A DNA stretch of 64,000 bases from Rhypophila decipiens. Its lineage: Eukaryota > Ascomycota > Sordariomycetes > Sordariales > Naviculisporaceae. A program made the position numbers and the translations under genes. Below, one piece after another: positions 22,955 to 34,460 of this stretch. Numbering within the stretch: the first letter of the stretch is position 1; each line of letters starts with the position of its first letter. Location of the stretch: positions 124,001 to 188,000 of the forward strand of contig MU858088.1 of NCBI GenBank assembly GCA_033297075.1, read 5' to 3'. The notes beneath the pieces were generated by a model. The model searched no databases. It was not told the DNA's origin and saw only the letters and a program-made list of their open reading frames with translations.

Positions 22955-22965
22955 TTTGTGTGTGC
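22919..22965. repeat. (CG)n-(TG)n alternating purine-pyrimidine tract
   Basis: Ten CG units are followed directly by about twelve TG units with one TTT interruption. Such alternating tracts can adopt Z-DNA; whether this one does is not visible from sequence. Confidence 0.9.
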
Positions 22966-23499
22966 GACCGCGCGCCCCTCTGGCCTCGGCGGCGGCCAAA
23001 AGGATATCCAAACTGGACAGCGGGCGTTAGCTGGAGAAATCGAAGCTGCTCGAATGGGAAGAACGCGACTTGCAAGGGAAGATGTAACGGTTGATGAAGC
23101 TATCAAGATGTGTCAGCTGAAAGAATCTCAAAGGAAACAGAACCGGAAATCTGGGACAAACTCACTCCTCCGACTTTTCTCAAAAGTCTGCACCAGAGCC
23201 AGCTGGAGAGCTGTACATAGCGGCTGACTCAGTTGGGACTGCACCAGCCGCCCTGGCGCGGAGCTTGTTGGCCGGCACTGGGTGAAGAAAGGCGTGTGAA
23301 GAAATGTATACCCGCTTTCGCCAAAGGTCACATCCTGGCGATGTTGGCCATGTGTGACCCTCCACCCAGTGCCAGAAGTTTCGAGTCGAGGTTGGTAATC
23401 GTACAAGATAAAACCAGAAGAGATGAAGTCTGATTGGTATTGATACAATAATGGTACTCAGAAGAATGCTGAGCCAAAAAGAATTGGTAATGATGTGAA

Positions 23500-23580
23500 G
23501 ATGAAGATGATGAAGATGCAGATGAGGATGATGAAGATGATGAAGAAGAAGAAGAAGAAGAAGAAGAAAAGAGGAGGAAG
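23500..23580. repeat. GAA/GAT trinucleotide-rich tract
   Basis: Mixed GAT, GAA and GCA triplets end in a run of about eight GAA units on the plus strand. It is a purine-rich microsatellite with no associated gene. Confidence 0.85.
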
Positions 23581-24810
23581 ATTTTGGGAGCGACACGAAG
23601 TATTTGTAGTCCTGGGCAGGGCTCCGAAGAACATGTCCAGAAATTTCCGAATCCCCCGACTGCCGGAAGACTGATGGGTGGAACAAGGCAGCGGTCCTCG
23701 TCCACGTCATTAACTGGCTCACAGAGGGGCGATCGAAGTGGTCTAGAGAAGGAGTCAAAGCCTGGGAAGGACTGGTCCGATCTCGGGGTCTTGACAGAGG
23801 GCCGTTTACGAGAATTGTGATGGCGATCTGCGAGGGGGCCTGCCTAAGGAAGGTCCGGGTCTACTAGTGGACACGAGGCGGAGTGAGCAAGATCACGTCT
23901 TCAGATGAGAGGAAAATAAGGGTGGCAGGACAGACCGTCATGGGCGAGGGTACTGTTTCAGGGTCGGTACCAGCTTTGAAACTTTCTGGCAAGCTGTAAT
24001 CTCAAACCCTGCCAGCTAACTGCTAGGTACATTCGAGGACCCGGGACTTGAGAGCGCCTTCTGGTCCTGCCTCCGCACCAGGCTCTGTAACTTTACCAGG
24101 ACCTGGCTTCGATGTTATCGGATGATGCCACAGGATCACGAGTAACCCAAGTCTTGCGTTTGCTCCTTCTAAACTTTATAGCCCACCCACGACTCAACGG
24201 ATCATGAATGATCGGATGACGTGAACAAGCCGACTAATTACGCGTTTGAGATTGCAGAAGGGTTAGCTGCTCAAGACGATCGGCCGCACATGCTCAACTC
24301 AAGATCAGAGTCGGGTGGAACTGCCCCTAGTACACCTTCCGCATGAGGTGTGTAAATTGGTTCTGTCCTTGCTCGGTGTGTCCTGGCCCGGTCACGTCGG
24401 TGAGGTGTTCGGCACGTAAGCTCTGTCCTGAAAAGTCAGGCCATCTGGGTAGCTTCGGAACTTTCATGTTCCAGTGACTGTGCAAATGTCTGGCCCTTGC
24501 ACTTGAAATACCACAGATTACATGTAGCCCGAGGATAATGTTCAAGCAGGTCATCGTGACTGGCAGGTGGGGCAATTCGTATTTTTAGAATTCAAGAGCG
24601 GACAAGGAAGATGCTCAAATCTTTCCACAATTATTTTACATGTGAATGGATGTGAATAACATGTCGGGACAACGCTTAGTGAGAAACCTCGTAATTGAAG
24701 CCCATTGATGTGCTCATATTCATGACAGCCTCGCCTTGGTCAAGGAGTACCTCTAGATCACGCACATCCAAACAATCCGATCTCTCTCATGTCTAAATAG
24801 AACAAGGCTA

Positions 24811-27127
24811 CTAAGCAGCTGGCCAATTATCCAAAACCACCTCCTTCCCAGTCAAAACCAACTTCCTGGTCGTCAACCCCTGAACATCCACAGTCAAGGT
24901 ATACGTCCCCGGATACAAGACCATATTTCCCTTGGCATCATGTCTCGCCAGATTCGCAAGAGTCCACTTGAGCGTCACATCCTTGCTCCCAGCCCCCGTG
25001 ATATCTCTCGCCCTTCCATACGCAGCCAGCTGCTTGATCGGTCTCGGCGTCGGACCAGCATCATCCGACGAGACAAACACCAGCGCAACATAATCAGACG
25101 TGACACTACCTGTATTCTTCACACTAACCTTCAATCCTGGAATAGGACACTTGTCCAGATACTTGACCGTCTTGAGGTCACACCCGGCAACCAAGTCCTC
25201 AATAGCCAAGCTCTTGGGAACATCCTCACCAAAGGCAGCCTCAAAGCTGGTATAATGCAATCCATACCCAAAAGGCTGAACAGCCCCAGGGTACCACATG
25301 TACGTCCTTCCCGGGTTCTTAGTCGCGGTGTTCGGGCGCAGATTCATGTCCGTCATGGCGAGGCTGGTATAGCTGCTCGGGTACTGCGTCACAGGTAATC
25401 TACCTGCTGGCGCTTTCTTGCCAGTAATCAACTGCATGATTCCCGATCCGCCTTCTTGACCCGGCCAGCTGGCCCACATGATTGCGCCGACACCTTTGTT
25501 GCTTAGTAACGGAGTGTTATCCACTTGATCACCCATCGAGACAACCACTAGGGGTTTGCCGAGGTTGGAAAGGCGCTGGATCGTGGTAAGCTGGTCGCTT
25601 GGCCACGCAATGCTTGTGCGATCTTTGCCTTCAGCTGCGGCGCCGGTGTCGAGACCTCCGAAATAGATGATAATGTCGGATTTCTGGCCCGCAGAGACGT
25701 AGGCGTCGGCGCTTGTTCCCGACGCGGTGGTTACGGTTAGGCCGAGATCCTTGGCTGCACCGACTGGGGTAATCAGATAGGGCGGTGGGCCGCTGTAGCC
25801 ACCTCGGAGCTTGGTCTTGTCATCGGCCCAGAAGCCCACCATGGCGACCTTGGCGCCAGCCTTGAGGGGCAGAGTGCCGTTGTTCTTGAGCAAGACCACG
25901 CTGTCGACTACCGACTGGAGGGCGAGTTTCTTGGCGGCATCGGTGTTGACGTGTGACGCGCCAAAGGAGGCATACTGCGAGGCTGAGCCGTCGAAATATC
26001 CCGCGCGCACGAGACCTTCGTATTGACGCGTCAAGGCGCGGTTCATGGTAGCCTCGCTGAGCGCACCGCTGTTGACTGCGCCTTTGATGTCGGAGGATCC
26101 GCCCGAGTATTCGCAGCTGTTGTCCATGCCTGCGTTGAATGCGGCTGCGGTGCCGGCTGCCAGACTTGGCGAGAATTTGTGGCCTCGTGACAAGTCGGCT
26201 ACGCCCTCGCAGTCGCTGGTGATGTAGTTGTTATGCGATGTCCAGTTCCAGTGCTCGCGGAGGATGGTTTGCAGGAGGTATTTGCTTCCGCACGAGGGAA
26301 CCCCGTTGACAGCGTTGTATGAGCACATGAAGGATCCCACGTTCATGTCGCGCGCGCAAACCCGGAACGGCGGCATGTAGTACTCGACGAGCTCTTGGGG
26401 CGTGATCTTGGCGTTGAAGTTGTGACGGTCAACTCCGCCCCATGCCTCGAGATCATAGCCGGCATAGTGCTTGCAAGTGACGATGATTTGTCGCTGAGTC
26501 TTGTTTCCTTCCATGCCACGGACGAAAGCCTCGGTGTAGCCGTTGACACGGGCGACGTCTTCGCCAGGCGTCTCGGACCCTCGGCCCCATCGTGGGTCGC
26601 GGAATGGGTTGACATTGGGAGTCCAGTAGTCGAGGCCCGACTTGCCGTTGTTGCCGAATGCGCGCGATTCTTGGCCTATGATGGAGGCAATTTTGAAGAC
26701 GAGGTCGTCGTCGAAGGCTGCAGCTGTGAGGATGGGCATGGGGAACGAGGTGGCTGTTTTGAAGTCACCGTTGAAATCGATGCCTGGTGCGCCGGCGACA
26801 CCGTGCAGGGCTTCGTTCCACCAGTTGTAGCAGTTGAGGCCGAGTCTGGATACACCGGGAGATTTGCTGTACGCAGGAGAGGTCAGAATCGGGGGAAGTT
26901 CAAGTTGTCTTGCAAAAGAGAACATGAACCTACCTAACGAGATTCGCAATCTTTTCGTCCCGTGACATGGCGGCCACAAGTGCAGCCGCCCGCTCCGTCG
27001 GGCCCAATGACCTGTCGCATACCTTATTGTTCTTTAACGGCGCTTTGCTGCAATCCGAAGGAGGGCAGGCGTTGGCCGCAAGAACAGAGGCGACGGAAGA
27101 TCCGAGCACGAGGAGTTGAGCCTTCAT
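24811..27127 (-). CDS. Secreted GH3 beta-xylosidase
   Basis: Two exons on the minus strand (27127-26934, 26866-24811; 67-bp intron GTAGGT...ACAG) encode 749 residues. It hydrolyses xylo-oligosaccharides from the non-reducing end to xylose outside the cell. A signal peptide is visible (KAQLLVLGSSVASVLA, cleavage near ANA). The GH3 N-terminal barrel carries CYNWWNEALHG, the paired Lys-His in CKHYAGYDLE (about residues 197-198) and the nucleophile Asp283 in YITSDCEGV, whose Ser-Asp-Cys form is typical of the beta-xylosidase rather than beta-glucosidase branch. The GH3 C-terminal domain includes an AAEGKDRTS segment where the acid/base Glu usually sits (inferred). A fibronectin-III-like domain closes the protein. 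A TATA box and a GGCTAA element lie upstream. Arabinofuranosidase side activity is possible. Confidence 0.95.
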
Positions 27128-27192
27128 CCTGACGCTGGTGGTCCGTAGTCGTCAACCGTCTTCAGGCATTCCGGGGAGGTCCTCTCCTACAT

Positions 27193-27201
27193 ATTTTATA
27201 A
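27193..27201 (-). promoter_or_regulatory. TATA box of the beta-xylosidase gene
   Basis: TATAAAATA on the minus strand about 70 bases upstream of the beta-xylosidase start codon, a usual place for a fungal core promoter with a short leader. Confidence 0.55.
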
Positions 27202-27338
27202 GTAGCGTCTTGATATCGATGACCATCTGGCAGCAATGAATTTCCACGTCGGATTGGCGCGGCAAGCAAATTCTGGGGAAAAGATAGCTCCCGTATAAGA
27301 CGGACTCGGTGACTGGTGCGGGAATAATGGTACCGGTA

Positions 27339-27344
27339 TTAGCC
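27339..27344 (-). promoter_or_regulatory. Candidate XlnR/XYR1 site (GGCTAA)
   Basis: GGCTAA on the coding strand roughly 215 bases before the beta-xylosidase ATG matches the site of the xylanolytic activator XlnR/XYR1. A CTGGGG at 27273-27278 fits the CreA carbon-repressor consensus. Both are short motifs, and binding is inferred from the gene's likely role. Confidence 0.45.
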
Positions 27345-27821
27345 CTGCCGTCGTAACAGCGGAACCGCTACCGGGATTTTGGGAAGCCCCAGCTTCCACT
27401 AATTAGGACGCGGTATTAGAGATGCAAACAGCGGTAATTCTCCAATCTTCACGGTATTTGTAATCTATGTTTACAGTGATGCCCTCAAGGAGCGCATCCG
27501 CGCAAATGGTCACTGATTCTTAAGTAAATTTTCTTGGCAAATATGGCAAATATACCACTAACTAACGAGCTGGACTTTGGTCTAAGCTCGGCTGTGCCAA
27601 GTAAATGGTACACGGTATTTGATGTAAATCTGGGTGCTTCAATAATTGTTGACATGATTCATGGGTTAAAGAATGTTTGATGCAAGTAAACAAGGCACCA
27701 TTCAATACTACTAGTATCCTCTTGACTCGCTTACAAGATCTCGAAAAAGACAAAGCCAGTTCCCAAGCGCAGGTTAACAAAAGCCCCCTTGAGCTATAAA
27801 GCTCGATACCAGCTTCCGTAC
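27345..27821. other. Intergenic between tyrosinase and beta-xylosidase
   Basis: Upstream beta-xylosidase promoter sequence followed by the tyrosinase 3' flank. AT-rich, with no gene seen. Confidence 0.45.
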
Positions 27822-29293
27822 CTAAACATAGATGTGGCAGAACGCACCTCCATGCCCACCCAGACTGTCATGAGCCTCCAAGACGGGAATAATATCAGGA
27901 GCAAGCCACTTGAGATCAATCTTTCTAGTCGCCCCGTTGCCAGTGCCACCACCGAGGTTCACCTGTGCATTCAGTCTCGTGTCCGGGTCCTGCATCTGCC
28001 AGATCCACCAGAGGCGATCCAACATGGCATGGTGGAAGTAAAAGATGGGATCACCAGGGGAGACCATAGGGTCGCCGCCGGGGTCACCTCCAGCAATGTA
28101 ATGTCCCGCCGTGTGAACACCCCAATTATACGGGTCACTAGCGTTTCGCGGCGGTGTCAGGAGGGTATTGTAGAATGTGTTGATATCCTTGGACTTGGTG
28201 ATCAAGTTGTACGAGCGGTCAGCGGTCGCGCCGAGAGCAGCGTTGACGTTGATGTCTCTGCGCATGCATCGCGGGTTGTAGCCTCCGCCGCTGGAGAGCG
28301 GATTCTTGGGGACATTGTTCATGACGGGCGCGCCGGGGCCGATGGTCGCCTTCCAGCTGTTATCGAGCCATGTTAGCTATCTGAAGACGAAAGACTCTGG
28401 ACCATGCTATACGGTAGACATGTACGAACTCTTTGAAAGGGCCCTCAGTGACGCATCCACCTCCGCCCCCAGACTTGATCAGCCCGGCGCTCGTGCGAAG
28501 GCCGGTATAGTTGGGATCCGGAGCACCGTTGCCGCCCATGCTCGTCGCATTACCGTTGAACAGGGCCGAGTTGACCGGGTCCTTGGTGTAGCGGTCATAG
28601 TTCATGTACTGTTGCGCCGAGTTAGGTTAGTCATTTCTCTGACCTTCACCAACATGGCAGGTGAAGCTGGAACTTACTGGATGGTATCCCTTGTATCCAC
28701 ACTCGTTACGAAGCGCATTCTCGTACGCAAGGAGGAAGTACTTGTGAGCAGGGAAAAGGCCGATGGTATCGTGCAGAGACCCGGCGTTCGTCAAATGGTA
28801 GGCCATGAAATCGTCAAAACGTGTGCGAGCACCTGGAAATTGCGCCTGTGGTGCCTTGGACGGAGCCTTCATAAGGCATAGCGTGGCGTTGATGAAGTCG
28901 GATCGTTGCTCGACCGTCATGTCGCCCCTATCACAGACGATTATCTCAGAAACCGGAGCGAGGAGTGAGGTAAGCGCAGGTTGGAGGGCATATGCTCACC
29001 ACTCTCTCCGTACACCAGCGTTCTCCAGTGTACACCCGTTGTTCTTCCCTGCAGCAACCTTCTTGGCCATGTAGGCCTCAACCTTGTCCATGGTCGCCTC
29101 CTCCAGCTTGTCGACAACATCCAAGGGGTAAAACCCATTGCGTTGCCTACGCGGTATGGTAAGCTGGTGTTCTTGGTTGACTAGTCCGGCATACTCACAC
29201 GTTCACCTTGGCTCTCCAATCTCTCGGCGCGACAACACCGGCGAGGGCCGCCGTTGGCAGCAGGACCGAGGTAATCCAGATATCGGACCGCAT
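27822..29293 (-). CDS. Tyrosinase (type-3 copper polyphenol oxidase), secreted form
   Basis: Five exons on the minus strand: 29293-29199, 29146-29000, 28927-28678, 28608-28430 and 28356-27822, giving 401 residues. It oxidises mono- and o-diphenols to quinones, for example in pigment formation. The chosen ATG gives a signal peptide (about residues 4-21, hydrophobic, ending near VVA); a longer N-terminus without a signal is possible. Copper site A: His125, His133 and His142, in AYH, SLH and PAHKYF (spacing 8 and 9, as in short fungal tyrosinases). Copper site B: His305 and His309 in VHTAGH plus the FHH pair at 332-333 followed by AMLDRLWW. The last junction is uncertain: a GTTCGT donor gives PFKDWKATIG, whereas GTACAT with an internal AG would give a slightly shorter, also in-frame product. 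The protein ends soon after the catalytic domain, without the long C-terminal lid of larger tyrosinases. Confidence 0.9.
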
Positions 29294-30567
29294 GCTGGTC
29301 AGTGGAGATCTTGATCGTGGAGCAAGTGCTATGCTCTGTTCCGCAAGGTTGAGCAAGAAGCCAGAGTTCTTGGTAGTATTCAGGGACACCGTAGGGATGG
29401 CCTACATCTAGTGAGTGGACTCCTTTTGTAAGACGCGCGTTGCCTTGTCCATATCGGGTCAAGTAACCGGCAATTAAACCCATCTAGTCTTGATATAACC
29501 ACATTAAGCTTGGGAGGCCATGAGTGTGTCCCATATATCTCGATTAAAATCCAGGCAATGAATGGACTGATTAGCCATAGTTGGCGTTAGTGTCCAATGA
29601 AGATCAACTTTGATATGTCTCCAACTAATTGCCTGGCCTCTTGTAAGTGGTCCCGGTGGTCCCGGCATATTGGTTTTGCGGGGGCGGCCTATCGAGAGGT
29701 GCCTTGGTTCCGGCAGCTGCCGTAGTCGTTGGCTACTGGCCCGGATTATAAGATACGGTATATATCCTTGCTTCTCTAATCCTGCATGATGTGTTGGTGG
29801 CAACATGAGCGGCGGGTCAGATCCGAGCTTATATCCCCCTAGGCTTGTCTCCTATATCCCCCTAGACCAATATCGATATTATGATGGATCAAGACGGCGC
29901 AAAGTCAACAAACAGGTCAAAGGCGAAACCGTCCTGGTCTTTTTTTCGTTAGCACTGAGGTGAATACCCATATCGAATACTCGACTACTATCCTCACGTT
30001 TGCTCATCCAAGCACTGCAGCCGCAGGTTGTTGAGCTGTGATTTGAGTGCTGACCGGCCTGGCGTGGCGCCAAAGAGGTCTTGTTTTGGTGGGCTCGGAT
30101 GTAAGTTGCGTCAAGCCCAGTCGGCAGAATTCCCGTTTTGGTTCCAAGGCGTGCATAACCATCACCAAAGGAAGGGTGGTGGAAGGAAACAATTCTGCAA
30201 GGTGATTTGTGCATGCTCATCGCCTCTGCGGACCTTCATCTAATCATGGGTATTGTACTCAAGACGATTCAATATATTAAATTGGCTAGTCGCGTTTGTT
30301 GTTCCGTGAGGCATATCGCCTTTAGCCGGGAAGTTCGGCAATGCCCTGTTTACGGTGATAGGCACTTCACGACGCATGTGACCGGGTAAGATGTTTCTTT
30401 CGTATCTGGGACAGCGGACAGTTAATTATAGACTGACATGCGAGTTGATGGTTCGTTCTCGGCTTCCTTGGGGGTTATTAGGGGTAAAGAAGATAAAACA
30501 ACAGTGGCGCGAGACACCAACGCCGGTAATCCCCTCAGCACTCAGTCCGAATTTAAGTAAAGACGAC
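29294..30567. other. Divergent intergenic region
   Basis: Shared upstream region of tyrosinase (-) and the small secreted protein (+). No gene seen; a near-direct duplication of TATATCCCCCTAG occurs at about 29830-29866. Confidence 0.45.
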
Positions 30568-31174
30568 ATGCGCGCATCTACTTTTATCGCGGGTCTCGTG
30601 GTCAGCGGGGCCAGCCTGGGCCTTGCCCTTCCGAATCATCAAGTTGGCCTGGCCAGAGATGTGGCAGACGACTGCAGCGAAAGATCGAAGAGTTCGACGT
30701 ACTGGACGATTGACGAGTTGGTACTGAAGGTTTACGACTGGGACAACGGCGGCTCCATGGGCACGTTCGGCTTTCGATCCTACTATTCAGCAACAGACAC
30801 GACGGTGGAATGCATGGTGCAGGACGTTGATCTGGCCAAGCTGGCCGACGGGCCTTGGTTGAAATGCAACAATTCTGGGACCGAGTTTCGGTTCGATTTC
30901 ACCGATATAAGTCTGGCCATCAAGGAAACATGGACTTGTGCTGGGGATCCGGGGTGAGTACCTCGCCGTCCTCCAATCCAAATAGGGTACCTGGCGGGGA
31001 CTTGATACACTAACACTTTTCAATCTGAAATGTAGACAAGTTTTCAGCGCAAGTTCGTCAGGGATGATCATGCTACACGGCTGTCTGGACAGCAATACGG
31101 AGAAAGGTGTCGAGTCTGACTGCCATCTGATGGAGTTTGAAATGGGGGCAAATGTCACGTCGTCTGCCACATGA
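30568..31174 (+). CDS. Small secreted cysteine-containing protein, function unknown
   Basis: Two exons (30568-30953, 31036-31174) encode 174 residues. The 82-bp intron is canonical: GTGAGT donor, CACTAAC branch point, TGTAG acceptor. The N-terminus is a signal peptide (ASTFIAGLVVSGASLGLA, cleavage near ALP), followed by a short propeptide-like stretch. The mature part has six cysteines (in DDC, VEC, LKC, WTC, HGC and SDC), enough for three disulphides, and alternates short charged and aromatic segments (YWTIDELVLKVYDWDNGG). There is no membrane span or GPI signal. Size, secretion signal and Cys content resemble the effector-like small secreted proteins of ascomycetes; that role is an inference and I recognise no named family. 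It is transcribed divergently from the tyrosinase. Confidence 0.8.
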
Positions 31175-31919
31175 GAAGAAAAGACGCTGGTGTGTGAGAT
31201 GCTCAGTACTACATGTAGCAGAGGCAGGAAATAACAGGAGGTACGTGAGGTCGTGCGGAATCCTGTCCAGTCACTTCGGAATTGAATTTCTAAACTGGCT
31301 GAAGTTGGAGGAAAGTACCAGACCAAAACAAGACAGGCTACTTCCTTGGGAATAAACACTTGTACTCGAACGGTCCTTCCTGTGTTTGTCCCTCACTGGG
31401 CACCTCATTGCAAGTGGAGTAACAGATCCGATCTAACAGGAGCCTAGACGAATCCTAATCGTCTGAAAGTCCTGAGGTACCCGGTATCGGTTCAGGTTTT
31501 GGTCATAGTTGACACTGTTGTGAGGGTGGGTCCTCTGCCAGGCTGAGCCTTTCCGTCTCGTCTTGGCCGATTTGATTTCCTGACCTGTTTGAAATTCAGA
31601 CAGCGTCCAACCATTCACAGAACACCATCCACTATTTGCCTTTTCTAGAAATCCTTCTTCAATTCGGCATTCTCCAGCATCATCCTGCCACTGTCTCCAG
31701 ACTCTTCACCGTCAAAGGCCGCTCAAAAGACCCAGAGAAGACCCTCAAAAGATCGCACATCACAAAGCGTCAATTCAGCAGTCTAGGTAGGCTTCGAACG
31801 TCCTTATTAGACAAGAGACCAAGCTCACAGTCTCTCTCTCGTGCTAGCCTACACCCCACCAGTCCGCTGCCTCACTGCGCCTGCGCCATTCTCTTCGGTA
31901 AACATCCACCGACACAATC
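31175..31919. other. Intergenic
   Basis: CT-rich toward 31900, consistent with a leader for the next candidate gene. No other feature seen. Confidence 0.4.
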
Positions 31920-32271
31920 ATGTCTCCTTCCGGGTTCCTCGACGCGATGGCCTCAGACGACTTGCTTGCCATTGTCACAGGCTTCGTATTCGGTTCGCTG
32001 GGCACTTGGGTGGTTCAGATCTTTGTCCAAAAATACTATATGGGACGGGGATGGTGGGCGGCGATCATGTGCCCGTTTATGGTTGGGGCTACTCGGGGTT
32101 AGGGAATTTGTGCCAAATATTTCACACGATGACACAGGGCTGGGGGAAAAACACTGCATACATATGGGGTTTCGAGGGGTTTTCGGCGGGCGGTATACCT
32201 ATCTCTTTCCTGGTGTTATTGTTATTTTTTGCGCATTGGTTCTTCCTGTGGTGACCTGGGCGGTTGTCTGA
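31920..32271 (+). CDS. Possible small two-exon membrane protein
   Basis: An ATG at 31920 (ACAATCATG, preceded by a CT-rich leader) opens 60 codons with a strong membrane helix (LLAIVTGFVFGSLGTWVVQIF) and a Trp-rich stretch (GRGWWAAIM). The unspliced frame stops at 32102. A 40-bp intron (GTTAGG at 32098, ACACAG ending 32137), like the 40-bp intron of the sugar porter, would join it to a second hydrophobic segment (GVIVIFCALVLPVVTWAVV) and give 103 residues ending at 32271. A different phase choice leads into another hydrophobic tail ending at 32254. Both downstream frames look membrane-like, so the true 3' half is undecided. No family recognised. Confidence 0.35.
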
Positions 32272-33553
32272 CAGCGTTGTTCGAGGGTAACCAATAACCA
32301 CTGGCCTTGCCAAGATTTGGTCGAGACTCGACTTCTCTTTTCGTGACTGTACATGCTGCTCCTTGAACCCACTTCAGATTTTACTTCCAGTCACGAGGTA
32401 CAATAAACCCGGACCCACCGCCAGGTCCCCGTCAAAATCCCTTCACCCACGGTTCATATGCCACAGGGCCATCAGTATACGCAGAATGAAGAAAGCATGA
32501 TGACAAGGTGATATTAGTCTCAATGTCTTGACAAGTGTCATGACTTGGCTGATCCTTGAGAAGCGAGATGCTGTCTGCACGATGTTCATTTAGTGTATCT
32601 TCTTCACCTTACTCTTAAATACCGGAGGTACTGATCCCCCCCCATCTTTACTGCGCCCTCAACATTCTGTATCATGATCTCTGGATTATTCTTCTGTCGA
32701 GGGTTGCACTGCCTTCATCCTGGCGTTGGTTGTTTGGCTGCCATTGGCTTTATCAGTTTGTTCCTAACTGCCTACTTGGTGCGCGAAATTCTTGAAATAG
32801 CAAACGAAACGTGTGTTTGTTATCCATGGTAATCATCACATCGGTAAGCCAACGGCTGGCTGCTTCAGGTAACCCGATGTTGGCAATGATATGCGGCACG
32901 ACTGGTAACTCCTTCCAGGGTAATAGAGACATCCACCACACGCTTGTATAGCTTTTGGTATCGCGCTTTGGCTTCAAAAGTTACATTGTTTGGTTTATTT
33001 GCAGCTTCCCATTCTTTCCGGAATCAAGCATTTCCTCCACGGGAGCGAGAGCTAGAAGTTAACATTTCCTTCAGTGTGGTGCGTGGTTGGGATTGTCCTC
33101 GACCGGTGGCATGTGAACCCGACTGCCGCTCACGGCCGAAATTGGATATGGTCCCACGTATGTCGCCTGATCTGCTGAATGGTGGTCAGATGTTCACGGA
33201 GGGAAGGCGAAGGGGACTCGGACGATTCTTCGGTAGTGGATCAAGTGATAACCAGGACGACTCCGGTGTGCCAGTGGAGCTTAGGACATGTTGAGCTTGC
33301 CTCAATCGGTATAGAAGGCACTGGCAGACCCATTTCAACTTGCAGTCGCAAGGTACAAGTCTCTAGTATGCCTGGCTCCCTATTTCCCACTGTGTCTGTA
33401 CATAAACCCGGGTAAATGGCGAAGGACTACGCAGATAGCCTGCGGAGACGGCTGGAACATTTCAGTAGGCAGGTTCTTGTACCGTAGTTCACCGGTCGTT
33501 GTTCAAAGATTCATACAAAACGAGCCCCCCGCCTTCCCCAAGTTTGGCCCGAT
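32272..33553. other. Intergenic between convergent genes
   Basis: No supported gene; contains the 3' flank of the membrane protein encoded on the minus strand. Confidence 0.45.
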
Positions 33554-34460
33554 CTAAGCAACAGGCTGCACTTGGTCTACCCGTGTCGCTGCCCCAACAG
33601 ACCCTTTTGTTGGGACGTCCGATCCCCTTCCCCTCTGTCCCGTCCATGAGACAATCTCTCTCGCTGCAGCGATCTCGGCCTGTCTCTTCTGCATCTCCTC
33701 AAACTGCACCATCTCGGCCCGGCTCCTGGCAATGATCTGCTTCTTGTATTCCTTCTGGCGATGATGCCGTCGATACACCAGTCCAGCAACGCTCAACAAG
33801 ACAAACATGGCGTGCAAAAGACTGTCCAGGATCCCACCAGCCAACCAGTCAGCAATCTTTTGTGAGAAAATCCAACTCTCGACATGACGGGGAACATACC
33901 AAAACACAATCATGAAAATCATTCCGTTATTCATATCCGTCGCCCAGACCGACCTTGTGCTCCCCTGTGCAAACGTCTTCTGGTTGCCTTCATAGTCGGT
34001 CATGCCCAGGATCAGGAAGCAGAAGATGCTGACACCGACCACCACGACATCAAACACGATCACGAAGGGGTTGATTGGCCATTTCCTCTCCAAAAGCAGC
34101 AGAGACATGATCTCGTAAATGTCTACTATGGCAGATGCCGTGACCTGATCAGATGACAGAGGTAAGCATCACTCAACCAGCCGAGACCAAACAAAGCAAA
34201 GGCACATGAACGGTTTGACTGACGGGAAAAAAGGAAGGGAAGACGACGTCGACCCGCACACTAGGATCCCTCCTCCAAGTGTCGTACACATAGCCGAGGA
34301 ATGCGAGGGCAGCGACCTCATAGAGCACGGCGAGAAACCGAAAGATGATTTGCATCCATTTGAACGTCGCGTTGAGGTCCTTCTCATCTCGTGACACGAT
34401 CGTCGCCGACGTCGTTCCCGGCCCCGAGCTCCTCCTACGAGCCTGCTGTTCGACATCCAT
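33554..34460 (-). CDS. Four-pass integral membrane protein of unknown function
   Basis: Two exons on the minus strand (34460-34224, 34144-33554; 79-bp intron GTCAGT...ATCAG) encode 275 residues. The cytosolic N-tail is basic and Ser-rich. Likely membrane helices are at about residues 36-58 (IIFRFLAVLYEVAALAFLGYV), 104-126 (FVIVFDVVVVGVSIFCFLIL), 145-160 (GMIFMIVFWYV) and 175-195 (LLHAMFVLLSVAGLVY). A charged, Gln/Lys/Glu-rich coiled-coil-like tail (about 200-245) follows, ending in a Gly/Arg-rich segment. The architecture, four helices then a basic cytosolic tail, is common among uncharacterised fungal membrane proteins. No transporter or enzyme signature is visible, so function is left open. 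Confidence 0.8.

Larger units (their letters stand above)
20862..24810. other. Gene-poor, repeat-rich region
   Basis: No gene supported. Contains the inverted-repeat/minisatellite island (21765-22349), a CG/TG dinucleotide tract (22919-22965) and a GAA/GAT-rich tract (about 23500-23580). Open frames across the repeats on both strands are products of repeat composition. 24300-24810 lies downstream of the beta-xylosidase and should include its 3' UTR. Confidence 0.5.
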
